A stretch of DNA of 37,538 nucleotides from Anaerolineae bacterium (lineage in GTDB: Bacteria; Chloroflexota; Anaerolineae; Aggregatilineales; Phototrophicaceae), in assembly GCA_023382675.1 (NCBI GenBank), contig JAHDWN010000004.1, positions 1-37,538 on the forward strand, written 5' to 3'. How positions within the stretch are numbered: the stretch's first letter is position 1; the number at the start of each line of letters is the position of its first letter. Of the stretch, positions 1 through 8,484 are shown in pieces. The notes beneath the pieces were generated by a model, which did not search any database, had not been told where the DNA came from, and saw nothing but the letters and a program-made list of their open reading frames with translations. Position numbers and translations under genes: made by a program.

Positions 1-712
1 AGATGGAAGTACGGAGTGGATAAGTGCGATCATAGACCGTGTCCGCAGTTGGCGTGACGCCATTGATCGGAAGCGCACGCACATGCGAAGACAGATCACT
101 GAGTGAGCCATAACCAATCGCGCCGGGATTTTCGGCCACGGTTTCTGCTGTTGCCTGATTGGAAGGTACCACCAGAGCTGCGGGTGACGTGGCAAGCCCA
201 CCCATCACGAGCGCCTCAAACTCTGCGCGCATAGCCGAAGAATCGTCACGTGCGACAACGATGATGGGAACATCATCTCCGCCGACAGCATCCCAGCGCT
301 GGATGCGTCCTGTATAAATCGTTCTGAGTTCTTCAATACTGATGCCCAACGCAGGGTTATTCGGATGCACCAGAATCGTCAGGGCATCCTGTCCGATAGG
401 CGCAGCCCAGAAGGGACTTTGCGGATCGTCAATATCGTCAGGCAAGTGATGGCTGAGAAAGTATGAGCCTTCTTCACGGAGAATACGCTCGGCGATGGCA
501 CTATAACTGCCGCTGGCAAGCTCGAAAACGGCGCTCGAATCGTACTGCCGATATGCTGACGTCAGATCGTACAGCAAGGGTATCGTGGCGGTCGTTGCAT
601 AGACACGCAGCGGCGTTGTATGCGAGATGGGCGTGGCTGATGGGGCAACCTGGGTGCTACAACTCACCAATGTAAATGCAACTGCGACGAAGGTGTGTCT
701 CGCTCGCCCCAT
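1..712 (-). CDS. PstS-like phosphate-binding lipoprotein, C terminus cut off by the window edge
   Basis: The frame reads on the minus strand from an ATG at 712, preceded by a purine-rich AGGATGAT, and runs off base 1, so 237 residues are visible and the C terminus is missing. The N terminus is short, hydrophobic and followed by a lipobox-like LVSC at about residues 15-18, then a Ser/Thr/Pro linker, as in exported lipoproteins. The body looks like a periplasmic-binding-protein fold of the PstS/PBP-like 2 type: a 'TIYTGRIQRWD' stretch (residues ~134-144) and 'NPGAIGYGS' (~201-209) match regions conserved in phosphate-binding proteins. By family it would capture phosphate or a similar oxyanion for an ABC importer, but no permease or ATPase gene is visible. 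It follows tgt on the same strand after a 118-base gap, so it probably has its own promoter. Binding to another anion cannot be excluded. Confidence 0.75.
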   Translation of the reverse strand, partial: MGRARHTFVAVAFTLVSCSTQVAPSATPISHTTPLRVYATTATIPLLYDLTSAYRQYDSSAVFELASGSYSAIAERILREEGSYFLSHHLPDDIDDPQSPFWAAPIGQDALTILVHPNNPALGISIEELRTIYTGRIQRWDAVGGDDVPIIVVARDDSSAMRAEFEALVMGGLATSPAALVVPSNQATAETVAENPGAIGYGSLSDLSSHVRALPINGVTPTADTVYDRTYPLRTSI

Positions 713-794
713 ATCATCCTGAACACAGCGTAATACGCCCCACCGCTGAATATAACAGCACGGGTCTCTGTAGGCAGGGCTGGTCCCATACAGC

Positions 795-824
795 AAAAAA
801 TCTCACCCGGTAACCTCTCTGGTG
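795..824 (-). terminator. weak candidate terminator after tgt
   Basis: Just past the tgt stop on the minus strand, CACC and GGTG (804-807 and 821-824) can pair around a 13-base loop, followed by a run of six T residues (795-800). The stem is only 4 bp, so this is a weak candidate. Confidence 0.3.
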
Positions 825-830
825 CAGTAA

Positions 831-1940
831 CTACAGGTTCTGCAAATAACGCGCAAGAAAAGCATCTGCATAATCGCGCAACGCCCCCTGGAAGATCGCC
901 TGTCGCATTTGCTCCATGTGTCGAAGCAAAAAGCGAATATTGTGGACACTCAGCAAGAAATGCCCCAGAAGCTCCCCGGATTTCACCAGGTGGCGCAGGT
1001 ACGCACGCGAGAAATTCTGGCAACAATAACAAGAACACGTATCATCAATTTGCGTTTCAGCGCGCGCATGTTCGAGATTGCGCAGATTGGTCGTTCCATA
1101 GGGTGTGAAAGCGGCGCCATGGCGGGCGATGCGGGTTGGCATGACACAATCGAACATATCGACACCGCGCAACACCGAATTTACCAGATCATCCGGCGCG
1201 CCCACCCCCATAAGATAACGAGGTTTGTCCTGCGGCAGCATAGGAACCGCGTAATCGAGGGCGGCGTACATTTGCGGCTTGGTTTCACCCACGGCCAGGC
1301 CGCCAATAGCGTAGCCCGGAAAATCGAGCGCTCTCAAAGCAATTGACGACTGCTCGCGCAAGTCTTCAAATATGCCACCCTGCTGAATCCCGAACAGCGC
1401 CTGCACGGTGTCATCGGGGTGCGCTTCCCGGCAGCGCGCTGCCCAGGCATTGGTGCGAGCGACCGCCTTTTCGACAATGCTGCGATCGGTTGGCAGAGGA
1501 CACTGATCGAAGGCCATGATAATGTCCGCACCGAGATTCTCCTGGACCTGAACGGATTTCTCAGGCGTCAGCCGGTGTTGACTGCCGTCGATGTGGCTGC
1601 GGAAGGTGACACCCTGATCGTCGATCTTGTTGATTTGGGCCAGGCTGAAGACCTGAAAGCCGCCAGAGTCGGTCAAGATCGGCCCATCCCAGGCCATGAA
1701 ACGATGCAGCCCGCCCATCTCCGAGATAAGTTCATCACCAGGGCGCAAGTAGAGATGATAGGTATTCGCCAGCACGAGCGAAGCGCCAATCTCGTGTAAA
1801 TCGCGCGGGGGGACAGCTTTGACCGTGGCCTGTGTGCCCACAGGCGCAAATATCGGCGTCGGAATATCGCCATGGGGTGTATGGAGTATGCCGGCGCGGG
1901 CACGCCCATCGGTAGCGAGAAGTTCGAATTCGAAAGCCAT
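831..1940 (-). CDS. tgt: queuine tRNA-ribosyltransferase (tRNA-guanine transglycosylase)
   Basis: Tgt exchanges guanine 34 in GUN-anticodon tRNAs for the queuosine precursor preQ1. The 369-residue TIM-barrel protein has the bacterial signatures: TDSGGFQVFSL with the acid/base Asp at residue 91, FGIQQGG in the middle, GVDMFDCVMPTR with the nucleophile Asp at 264, and the zinc site C302-x-C304-x2-C307 with His 333. I start at the ATG at 1940 (MAFEFELL), where family proteins normally begin. An in-frame TTG lies at 1964, but GGAAAG sits about 8 bases before 1940. A TATAAT box with a -35-like hexamer lies upstream. It is divergent from alr. No queC/D/E/F/G or queA is nearby, so the rest of the pathway must be elsewhere or queuine must be scavenged. 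The assignment is secure. Confidence 0.97.
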   Translation of the reverse strand: MAFEFELLATDGRARAGILHTPHGDIPTPIFAPVGTQATVKAVPPRDLHEIGASLVLANTYHLYLRPGDELISEMGGLHRFMAWDGPILTDSGGFQVFSLAQINKIDDQGVTFRSHIDGSQHRLTPEKSVQVQENLGADIIMAFDQCPLPTDRSIVEKAVARTNAWAARCREAHPDDTVQALFGIQQGGIFEDLREQSSIALRALDFPGYAIGGLAVGETKPQMYAALDYAVPMLPQDKPRYLMGVGAPDDLVNSVLRGVDMFDCVMPTRIARHGAAFTPYGTTNLRNLEHARAETQIDDTCSCYCCQNFSRAYLRHLVKSGELLGHFLLSVHNIRFLLRHMEQMRQAIFQGALRDYADAFLARYLQNL

Positions 1941-1971
1941 GAAGATCGCTTTCCAATGCGGCAAAGGTTAG

Positions 1972-2000
1972 ATTATATGCCGTCAGGTATCGGCAGTCAT
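1972..2000 (-). promoter_or_regulatory. sigma70-type promoter for tgt
   Basis: On the minus strand, ATGACT (1995-2000, 4 of 6 matches to TTGACA) and a perfect TATAAT (1972-1977) are 17 bases apart. This predicts a transcript start near 1965, giving a leader of about 25 bases before the tgt ATG at 1940. The region also holds the upstream part of the divergent alr gene. Confidence 0.6.
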
Positions 2001-2018
2001 TGGTCAGCCCACTATAAC

Positions 2019-3164
2019 ATGATGGTTTCCAGCAATTCTTATCGCCTGCGCCCGACCTGGGTCGAGATTTCGCCTCAGGCAATCGCGCATAATGTGCGCC
2101 GCCTCAAACAAATCATCGGCACACGCGTAGCACTGATGGCAGTTGTCAAAGCCGACGGCTACGGCCACGGCGCGATCACCGCGGCCCGCACAGCCCTCGC
2201 CAATGGCGCGTCGCACCTGGCGGTCGCCAATCTCGAAGAAGCGATCATCATACGCGAAGCCGGTATCCGCGCGCCAATCCTGATTTTGAGCTATACCCCG
2301 ATTGAAGCCGTCCCATTGGCGCTCGCGCACGATTTGACGCTAACCGTCTACGATGCGTCACTCGCGGCGGCGTATCATCAAAAAGCGCAGCAAGCACAAC
2401 AGCAACTGCGCGTCCATCTTAAGATAGATACGGGCATGGGACGCCTTGGGTTGCTGCCCGCCGCCCTTTCCGCGGCCTTCGCCTCGTTTACCCATCTGGA
2501 TTTCGAGGGCATCTACACACACTTTTCGGTGGCTGACGAAAACGCAGCCTTCACTGCCGAGCAAGTACAGGCCTTTCGCCGCCACGTCGAGGCGCTGCGG
2601 GCGCCCGGCATGACGTTCAGATACGTCCACGCGGCCAATTCCGCCGGTACATTGGCCTCGCCTGACAATCATTTCGATCTTGTGCGCGTCGGGTTGGCGC
2701 TGTATGGGCTATCACCCTCGGAAACTGTACCTGCCCCGCCCGATTTTATGCCAGCCATGACATGGAAAAGTTTGATCGCTTCGGTCAAGACGCTGCCAGC
2801 AAGTCACACCGTCGGCTATGGCAACACCTACGTGACTCAGCGCGAGACACTAGTAGCCGTGATCCCCGTGGGCTATGCCGACGGCTTGCGACGCGCCCCG
2901 GCGCACCAGGGCGAAGTGCTTGTGCGCGGCCAGCGTGCGCCCATCATCGGGCGCGTGAGCATGGAAAAGACGATTATCGACGTGAGCCACATCCCGGATG
3001 TACACATCGGCGACGAAGTTGTTCTGCTCGGCGCGCAAGGTGACGAGCGGATCAGCGCAGAAGAAATTGGCCGCAAGATTGGGACGATCAACTACGAAGT
3101 CGTGTGCAGCATTCTGCCCCGCGTACCCCGTGTGCCCGCAGACGACGCGGCAACCGATGCGTAG
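2019..3164 (+). CDS. alr: alanine racemase
   Basis: This PLP enzyme interconverts L- and D-alanine, supplying D-Ala for peptidoglycan. It has the fold III barrel with the PLP lysine in VVKADGYGHG (K44 from this start) and the opposing catalytic tyrosine in HTVGYGNTY (Y267), followed by the C-terminal beta domain with PVGYADG and GRVSMEKT. Length is 381 residues, normal for the family. The start is uncertain. ATG codons at 2019 and 2022 put 13 residues or fewer before the conserved RPTWVEIS but lack a clear Shine-Dalgarno. An in-frame ATG at 1977 has AAAGGT about 8 bases upstream and would add 14 residues. TATAAC (2013-2018) directly abuts the 2019 ATG. The gene is divergent from tgt and convergent with the permease, 12 bases away. 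Confidence 0.95.
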   Translation: MMVSSNSYRLRPTWVEISPQAIAHNVRRLKQIIGTRVALMAVVKADGYGHGAITAARTALANGASHLAVANLEEAIIIREAGIRAPILILSYTPIEAVPLALAHDLTLTVYDASLAAAYHQKAQQAQQQLRVHLKIDTGMGRLGLLPAALSAAFASFTHLDFEGIYTHFSVADENAAFTAEQVQAFRRHVEALRAPGMTFRYVHAANSAGTLASPDNHFDLVRVGLALYGLSPSETVPAPPDFMPAMTWKSLIASVKTLPASHTVGYGNTYVTQRETLVAVIPVGYADGLRRAPAHQGEVLVRGQRAPIIGRVSMEKTIIDVSHIPDVHIGDEVVLLGAQGDERISAEEIGRKIGTINYEVVCSILPRVPRVPADDAATDA

Positions 3165-3176
3165 ACATGGCGCGCG

Positions 3177-4178
3177 CTAGAAAGCGACGTTCAGATTGAG
3201 CCAGATGCCGATCCACAGGGTGAGCAGCAGCGGCAGCAGGATGAGATAGAAGACGACACGCCCTTTGAAGACCCCCGCGAACATCAACGTGCTCTTGATG
3301 TCCACCATCGGGCCGAAGGTGAGAAACGCGAGGATCGAGCCAGTGGTAAACGTACCGGCAAAAGCCAGCGCCAGGAAAGCATCCACAGTCGAGCAGACGC
3401 TGAGCAAGAAGGCAAGCGCCTGCATGACGATAACTGAGACCACCGGCCCACGCCCCAGAGCGATCAAGACATCCTGACTGACGAGGGTTTGCATGGTCGC
3501 CGCCAGCAGCGATCCGATGATCAGGTAGCGCCCCATCTCGAAGAATTCGTCGCCAGCCAGCCGCAGCGCAGCGCGCAGGCCAACGCCGAGCGATTTGCGC
3601 CTGGGATAGAGGGGAATGACTTCGCCCACTCCGCCCATCACCGGTGCGAGCGCGTGGGCACGCAGTACATCCTGCGGGCGTGCAGCCAGCGCAAAGACGA
3701 GTCCAACGGCAACGGCGACAACGATGGTGACGATAAACCGCCCGATCAGCGTGGGGCCGACGCCGAAAGCAACCGCTGTGCTGACGAGCACAACCGGGTT
3801 GATTACCGGCGCAGCAAGCAAGAAAGTGACGCCCACGCTCATGGGCAGGCCCTTCATGAACAGCCGCCGCACAACGGGGACGACGCCGCATTCACACACA
3901 GGAAAGAGAAAGCCCAGAAAGGCGCCGACGACGGTCGCCTGGATGCGATTACGCGGCACGAAGCGCGCGATGTCATCCGGCGTGACGAAAGCGTCGATCA
4001 AGCCTGAGGCGAGCGTACCGAGCAGCAGAAATGGCGTTGCTTCGATAAAGATCCCCAGGAAGCGAGTGCTGAAAATGCTGATGATCGTACCGGCATCTTG
4101 CCCGGTTCCGAGAATGGCTACCAACAGCAAGGCCACAATAACCAGGACAACAAACCAAAGAAGCGCGTGCCGGAGCAT
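3177..4178 (-). CDS. permease of the YraQ/ArsP (DUF318) family
   Basis: This is a 333-residue integral membrane protein with about eight hydrophobic segments, beginning right at the N terminus (residues ~5-24). The signature CECG (C95, C97) sits in '[10 protein letters not shown]', followed by the conserved 'RRLFMKGLP' and 'AAPVINPVV' loops. Family members include ArsP, which exports trivalent organoarsenicals, and YraQ-like permeases of unknown substrate; the paired cysteines suggest thiol or metal/metalloid chemistry. Usually a partner gene (a TIGR03943-type protein or an ArsR regulator) lies beside it. None is present here; the upstream neighbour on the same strand is a TolB-like protein 65 bases away. 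TAAGG precedes the ATG by about 8 bases. The family is clear but the substrate is not. Confidence 0.88.
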   Translation of the reverse strand: MLRHALLWFVVLVIVALLLVAILGTGQDAGTIISIFSTRFLGIFIEATPFLLLGTLASGLIDAFVTPDDIARFVPRNRIQATVVGAFLGFLFPVCECGVVPVVRRLFMKGLPMSVGVTFLLAAPVINPVVLVSTAVAFGVGPTLIGRFIVTIVVAVAVGLVFALAARPQDVLRAHALAPVMGGVGEVIPLYPRRKSLGVGLRAALRLAGDEFFEMGRYLIIGSLLAATMQTLVSQDVLIALGRGPVVSVIVMQALAFLLSVCSTVDAFLALAFAGTFTTGSILAFLTFGPMVDIKSTLMFAGVFKGRVVFYLILLPLLLTLWIGIWLNLNVAF

Positions 4179-4243
4179 CCTTCTTACCTTACGTCCACAT
4201 CATCTGCGTTCGTCACGCCATTCTAGCAGACACGATCAATCGC

Positions 4244-5440
4244 CTATAGCCCGCAAGCCGCTTCGCCGGTGTAAGCGGATGGACTCCAGACGGGCGGTGT
4301 ATTGCCGGGATTGGCATCGTCCAGCCACGCCCACGCGCCGGTCGTGGTATCGACGACGGCCAGATAATACTCACTGCGCAGCGCCAGAAAGCGCCCGTCG
4401 ACGCTGAAACGCGGGTAGTCGATGAAGCGCAGCGCCGGATCGAGTGGATATGACTGCGCATCGGTATCGGCGTTGCCGACCAGAGGCACCTGCCAGAGAC
4501 GATTCTCGCTGACGCCCCGAAAGTCACGCATCGTGGCCACAATGGCTGTACTATCCGGCAACCAGATCGCGTCCAGCCCCAGCATCCACTCGAAATTGAG
4601 TTGAGTCGGGATAGCAGCGTCGGCGTTGCCGATCATCCATACAGTGTCGTTATTCGGGCGCGGCGAATAGAAAAATCCGATCAACAGATCGTCAGGCGAC
4701 CAGACGGGGCGATGCACACTGCCGGTTGGGAATGCGGTGAGCCGGTATTTGGTCTCCCCATCGGCGCTGACGACCCAGAGATCGGCTTCGCTGATCAACT
4801 GCTCTTTGGGCACGGGTGTCGCCCCGCTCGGCGGCGTGGGCGGTGCGGTCGAGAAAGCATCCGGCCCCGGAATCCGCCCGTCGTAGGCAACATAGGCGAG
4901 CCATGCGCCATCGTGCGACCAGACAGGCGAATGCTCAGCGCCGCTGACGCTGTAGAATTGGGGCGCGCCGCCCTCCGCCGGTATCCAGGCAATGTGAAAG
5001 GTCTCCTGAGTGAGGCGTCCGGGCGGTGTTTCGCGCCGGAAAAAGGTGAAAGCGATGCGCCCATCCACCGGATTGATCTGCGGCTCCCAGGCACTCCAGT
5101 CTTCGGGCGGCAGATCGGCAAACTGCACGAGCGAGCGCAGATCAGTGCCATCGAGCCGGGCGCTGTACAAACGCGAGATTCCGCCCGGCTCGCCGAGCGT
5201 GAAAATGACACGGCAGCCATCCGGCGCGAAGCCCCAGACGAAGTGCTCGCGCGCATCGAAGCGCAGCTCGCGCCGTCCGCCGGACAGATCGTAGAGCACA
5301 ATGCGATCCTGGCGCGCCGTCGTCGTTGCGATCAGCGGCGCGCCCAGCGGAGCGGGCTGCGCACGCATCGGCATGGGTGCGAACAGGCTCAGCAAGCCGA
5401 TGAGAAAAGCCGCACTGATGGCTTTACGCGCGCTCGTCAT
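4244..5440 (-). CDS. exported TolB-like beta-propeller protein
   Basis: The gene encodes about 398 residues with a typical signal peptide at the N terminus (a charged MTSARK, a hydrophobic stretch, then an 'MRAQP' cleavage region). The rest consists of repeated blade-like units with the 'PVWSHDGAWLAYV', 'PVWSPDDLLIGFF' and 'PRFSVDGRFLALR' pattern of TolB/WD40-like (PD40) propellers, about six to seven blades. Such domains usually act as extracytoplasmic binding scaffolds. There is no protease or TonB/Pal context to give it a partner, so the role is unknown. I start at the ATG at 5440, with GAGGGT 9 bases upstream; an in-frame ATG at 5461 would add seven residues. It lies between the permease and the thioredoxin gene on the same strand, with gaps of 65 and 84 bases. 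Confidence 0.8.
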   Translation of the reverse strand: MTSARKAISAAFLIGLLSLFAPMPMRAQPAPLGAPLIATTTARQDRIVLYDLSGGRRELRFDAREHFVWGFAPDGCRVIFTLGEPGGISRLYSARLDGTDLRSLVQFADLPPEDWSAWEPQINPVDGRIAFTFFRRETPPGRLTQETFHIAWIPAEGGAPQFYSVSGAEHSPVWSHDGAWLAYVAYDGRIPGPDAFSTAPPTPPSGATPVPKEQLISEADLWVVSADGETKYRLTAFPTGSVHRPVWSPDDLLIGFFYSPRPNNDTVWMIGNADAAIPTQLNFEWMLGLDAIWLPDSTAIVATMRDFRGVSENRLWQVPLVGNADTDAQSYPLDPALRFIDYPRFSVDGRFLALRSEYYLAVVDTTTGAWAWLDDANPGNTPPVWSPSAYTGEAACGL

Positions 5441-5524
5441 CTTACCGATACCCTCGACCATGCACTTTATATTAGGACGGCTATTGTAGCGGCTGTGCCA
5501 GAGATAAACAGCGTCGCCTGAAGA

Positions 5525-6334
5525 TCAGCCCTGGACGGTGACGTAATCGGCGCTTACATACCCGGTGTGATCACCATAGGTGATCTGATACCAACCCAAT
5601 GCTTCGGCTTCGACAACGAAGGCCATACCCGGCTGAATCGAGCCGATGATGGCACGATCCAGGCCAGCGCCATCGCGGACGTTGAGCACGACATCCGGCG
5701 TCAGATAGCGCTCACTCTCGCCGGGTAACACATCTTCAGGCGTATACGGTTCCGCGAGCAGTGCCTGAATCGCCTGCTCGGTCTGGGCGTAGCGGCCTTC
5801 GCCAATCGCCAGATAGCGGATATTGCCCTGCTTGTCGATCAGATAGACAGTCGGCCAATAGCGCTGGTTGTAGGCATCCCAGGTCGCGCCGTCGTTGTCG
5901 AGCGCAATCGGATAGGTGACGCCGAGACGCTCAGCAGCGGCGCGCACATTTTGTACGTCGTGCTCGTAGTAGAACTCCGGATAGTGGACGCCAATGGTCA
6001 CCAGCCCTTGATCGGTGTAGGTTTCATGCCAGCCCTGGACGTGCGGCAGTGTATGGATGCAGTTGATGCAGTCGAACGTCCAGAATTCGAGCAGGACGAC
6101 ACTGCCGCGCAGATCTTGCAGGCGCAGCGGACGATCCGTGTTCAGCCAGCCCTGGCTGAGGATTTCGTGGGCAGCGCCGCGATTGGGCAGATCCGACGCG
6201 GGCTGTGCCTGGGTTCGCGTCATATCGATTTTGAATGACGAGCGCGCAAAGGTCACACCGGCCAGAACCGCGACAAGCATGATGGTGAGCGCAAGCGCCG
6301 CGACGCGCAGCAGGTTGGAGGACATAGGCGACAT
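5525..6334 (-). CDS. exported thioredoxin-fold protein with C-terminal SH3b domain
   Basis: The 269-residue protein has an N-terminal membrane anchor or signal (~9-30). A TlpA/DipZ-like thioredoxin domain (~55-195) carries the redox motif C89-I-N-C92 in 'FWTFDCINCIHTLP' and the cis-proline region 'YWPTVYLID'. The last ~65 residues form a bacterial SH3 domain with the usual 'VLNVRDGAGLD' and 'GYVSADYV' patterns. The first part should do thiol-disulfide exchange outside the membrane. The SH3b part usually binds peptidoglycan or proteins, so the enzyme is probably tethered to the wall; that is inference. The 'DCINC' type resembles the DipZ/redoxin subfamily rather than classical TlpA (WCxxC). 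AAAGG lies about 12 bases before the ATG at 6334. A two-component system lies upstream on the same strand, about 100 bases away. Confidence 0.85.
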   Translation of the reverse strand: MSPMSSNLLRVAALALTIMLVAVLAGVTFARSSFKIDMTRTQAQPASDLPNRGAAHEILSQGWLNTDRPLRLQDLRGSVVLLEFWTFDCINCIHTLPHVQGWHETYTDQGLVTIGVHYPEFYYEHDVQNVRAAAERLGVTYPIALDNDGATWDAYNQRYWPTVYLIDKQGNIRYLAIGEGRYAQTEQAIQALLAEPYTPEDVLPGESERYLTPDVVLNVRDGAGLDRAIIGSIQPGMAFVVEAEALGWYQITYGDHTGYVSADYVTVQG

Positions 6335-6437
6335 GGTAATCGCTGCCTTTCTCTCACATTGACGATGAGCGCCCGCCGGATCGGATTACCGACAGTCACG
6401 CACGTTTGCAGTTGAACATGATCCGGTTACGAACAGA

Positions 6438-7688
6438 TTACAGAGGGAGCGCGACGGTGAACGTCGTCCCGCGAACGGCGTCACTTTCGACGCTGATACG
6501 TCCATCATGCGCTTCGACAAAGCCGCGCGTGATCGCCAGGCCGAGGCCCGCGCCACGCTGCCCGTCGCGATGCGGCGTGCGTGCGTTTTCGCCGCGATAG
6601 AAACGGTCGAAAATGTGGGGTAGATCTTCGGGCGAAATGGTCGAGCCGGTGTTGCGCACGCGAATAAGCACAATCTCCGACCGTTTTTCGATATCGACGT
6701 AGATGCTGCCGCCCTGGGGCGTATGCCGCAGGCCATTGTCGAGCAGGTTGTAGAGCACGCGCTCGATCTTATCGGCCGCGAGGCGCATCGTCGGCAGATC
6801 CGCCGGAACGGTGCTGGAGAGCATGATCTGTGCCTCCGCAGCGCGGGCGGCCAGACTCTCCAACGCCTCGTCGATCAGCGGCCTCAGGTTGGTCGGTTTG
6901 CGTTCCAGAGCAAGATGCCCGGTATCCATCTGGGCTAATTCGAACAAGTCATCGATCAAGCGCCCCAGGTGTTCGATCTCGCGCTGCATCTGTTGCCGGT
7001 AGCGTAAAATCGTTACCTCGTCATCGACAACGCCGTCGAGAATAGCTTCATTCATGGCGCGTACGGCGGCCAGCGGTGAACGCAGATCGTGCGAAGCCCA
7101 GGCGACCAGATCGCGCCGGGTCTGATCGAGCGCTCGCTTTTGCGCGTCAACCGTCTCCAATTCTTCGGCCATGTTGTTGAACATGCGCGTGAGATGTGCC
7201 AGTTCGTCATTGCCGCGGACGGACAGGCGCGTATGTAGTTCGCCACGAGCGACACGCCGGGCAGCATTGCCCAACAATTCGATGCGTTCGATCAACGTCC
7301 CGGCGATAAAAATCACCGAGATGACGGCGATCACCCCACCGTAAACCAGCAAGGCGCTGGTCAGCAGCAGATCGTGCTCGCTGATGAACATCAACTGCGC
7401 GGTCACAAACACGTTGATGAAAACGAGCACCACGGTGAGGATGATGATGGTGAGGAGCGTCCAGCGCAGGCTGGTAAACCACTGGATCAATCGCCGCCGA
7501 TAGAGCAAATAGACGCCGCCGATAGTGACTGCGCCCGTAGAAATCATGAACAGCATCAACTGCTGAATGTCTTCCAGCGGCGGATTGAGCGTCAGCACGA
7601 TCATCGCCATGGCGATGCCAAAGGCCGCCAGCATGGCGAAGATCAGCACAAAGATCGGCGAGAGGGCGCGGTTGCTAAGCAGGTTCAA
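6438..7688 (-). CDS. membrane sensor histidine kinase
   Basis: From a TTG start at 7688 the protein has 416 residues: four transmembrane segments in the first ~135 residues with only a short external loop, a HAMP domain (~133-185), a HisKA dimerisation helix with the phospho-acceptor His 200 in 'WASHDLRSPLAAV', and a HATPase_c domain with the N box (N314/N318 in 'LYNLLDNGLRHTP') and 'GAGLGLAITRG'. The G1 box reads 'VRNTG' instead of 'V-DTG', a common variant. No ATG is suitable: the first one lies inside TM1. TTG at 7688 has a GGGG-rich Shine-Dalgarno 7 bases upstream; GTG at 7703 or 7706 are alternatives. It overlaps the regulator gene by 14 bases, implying coupled translation. With little extracellular sequence it probably senses a membrane or intracellular signal. 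Confidence 0.92.
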   Translation of the reverse strand: MNLLSNRALSPIFVLIFAMLAAFGIAMAMIVLTLNPPLEDIQQLMLFMISTGAVTIGGVYLLYRRRLIQWFTSLRWTLLTIIILTVVLVFINVFVTAQLMFISEHDLLLTSALLVYGGVIAVISVIFIAGTLIERIELLGNAARRVARGELHTRLSVRGNDELAHLTRMFNNMAEELETVDAQKRALDQTRRDLVAWASHDLRSPLAAVRAMNEAILDGVVDDEVTILRYRQQMQREIEHLGRLIDDLFELAQMDTGHLALERKPTNLRPLIDEALESLAARAAEAQIMLSSTVPADLPTMRLAADKIERVLYNLLDNGLRHTPQGGSIYVDIEKRSEIVLIRVRNTGSTISPEDLPHIFDRFYRGENARTPHRDGQRGAGLGLAITRGFVEAHDGRISVESDAVRGTTFTVALPL

Positions 7689-8388
7689 ATTTGTACCCCA
7701 CACCACGGAGCGTATGAATGTAGGTCGGATTGGCCGGGTCCGGCTCGATCTTTTCGCGCAGGCGGCGGATGTGGACCGTGACAGTGCTTTCGTCGCCGTA
7801 AAAATCGTGTCCCCAGACCTGATCGAGCAGTTGATCGCGCGTGAGCACCTGCTGCGGATGCCGCGCAAACAGCCACAGGAGATCGAACTCCTTTGCCGTC
7901 AGTGTCACAGGCTCATCATGGAGAAAAACCACTCGCCGCCGAGGGTCGATATGCAAATCGCCATAAGTGCGCGGCTCTTCGCTGCCAGTATCTTCCGGCG
8001 CGCTGCGGCGGAGCACGGCTTTAACACGCGCGACGACCTCACGTGGACTGAACGGCTTGACGATATAGTCGTCGATGCCCAGATCGAAGCCGTCCAATCG
8101 ATCCCGTTCATTGCCGCGCGCCGTCAGCATGATGATCGGAACTTCGCCATGCAGGTTGTGAAATTCCGGCGCATTGCGCAGCAGCCGCGCGACCGAGAAC
8201 CCGTTCATGCCGGGCAGCATCACGTCAAGCAGGATCAGATCGGCCCGTTGATCGCGCAAGACATCCAGCGCCTGGTGTCCGTCTTCGGCTTCAACGACCC
8301 GGAAGCCTTCTACTTCCAGGTAGCGGCGTACAACATCGCGGATTGTTGCTTCGTCGTCAATGACGACAATCGTTTTTGATTTCACCAT
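7675..8388 (-). CDS. OmpR/PhoB-family response regulator
   Basis: The 237-residue regulator has a receiver domain (1-120) with the acidic pair D11-D12, phospho-acceptor Asp 55 in 'LILLDVMLPG' and the conserved Lys in 'DYIVKPFS'. A winged-helix output domain (~140-235) shows 'LTAKEFDLLWLFARHP', 'STVTVHIRRLREKIE' and 'TLRGVGYKF'. It is the cognate partner of the kinase that follows and overlaps it. The ATG at 8388 fits the family start; a longer open frame to 8445 is less likely. No good Shine-Dalgarno is visible, but TACGAT (8395-8400) lies exactly six bases before the ATG, which may be a -10 box for a leaderless or nearly leaderless transcript. Targets are unknown; the divergent corA shares the upstream region and is one candidate. 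Confidence 0.93.
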   Translation of the reverse strand: MVKSKTIVVIDDEATIRDVVRRYLEVEGFRVVEAEDGHQALDVLRDQRADLILLDVMLPGMNGFSVARLLRNAPEFHNLHGEVPIIMLTARGNERDRLDGFDLGIDDYIVKPFSPREVVARVKAVLRRSAPEDTGSEEPRTYGDLHIDPRRRVVFLHDEPVTLTAKEFDLLWLFARHPQQVLTRDQLLDQVWGHDFYGDESTVTVHIRRLREKIEPDPANPTYIHTLRGVGYKFEPA

Positions 8389-8484
8389 ATGCCTATCGTA
8401 TCCTATTTGGATTACCGTTGCCTTACACGATTTTGATGTGTTCACAGACGCGAAAATTTCGTCACCAGGGGATACAATAGTCGG
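8389..8484. promoter_or_regulatory. divergent promoter region between the two-component system and corA
   Basis: This is a 96-base intergenic region. On the minus strand TACGAT (8395-8400) is six bases from the regulator ATG. On the plus strand TACAAT (8473-8478) is six bases from the first corA ATG at 8485. Neither has a convincing -35 hexamer at 16-18 bases, although TTCACA (8441-8446) lies further upstream on the plus strand. The six-base spacing suggests transcription starting at or next to the start codon. Confidence 0.4.

Noticed and set aside
664-1038. Minus-strand open frame spanning the tgt end and the gap before the PstS-like gene
   Set aside because: It overlaps two supported genes in another frame and resembles nothing; the true frame is the PstS-like gene starting at 712.
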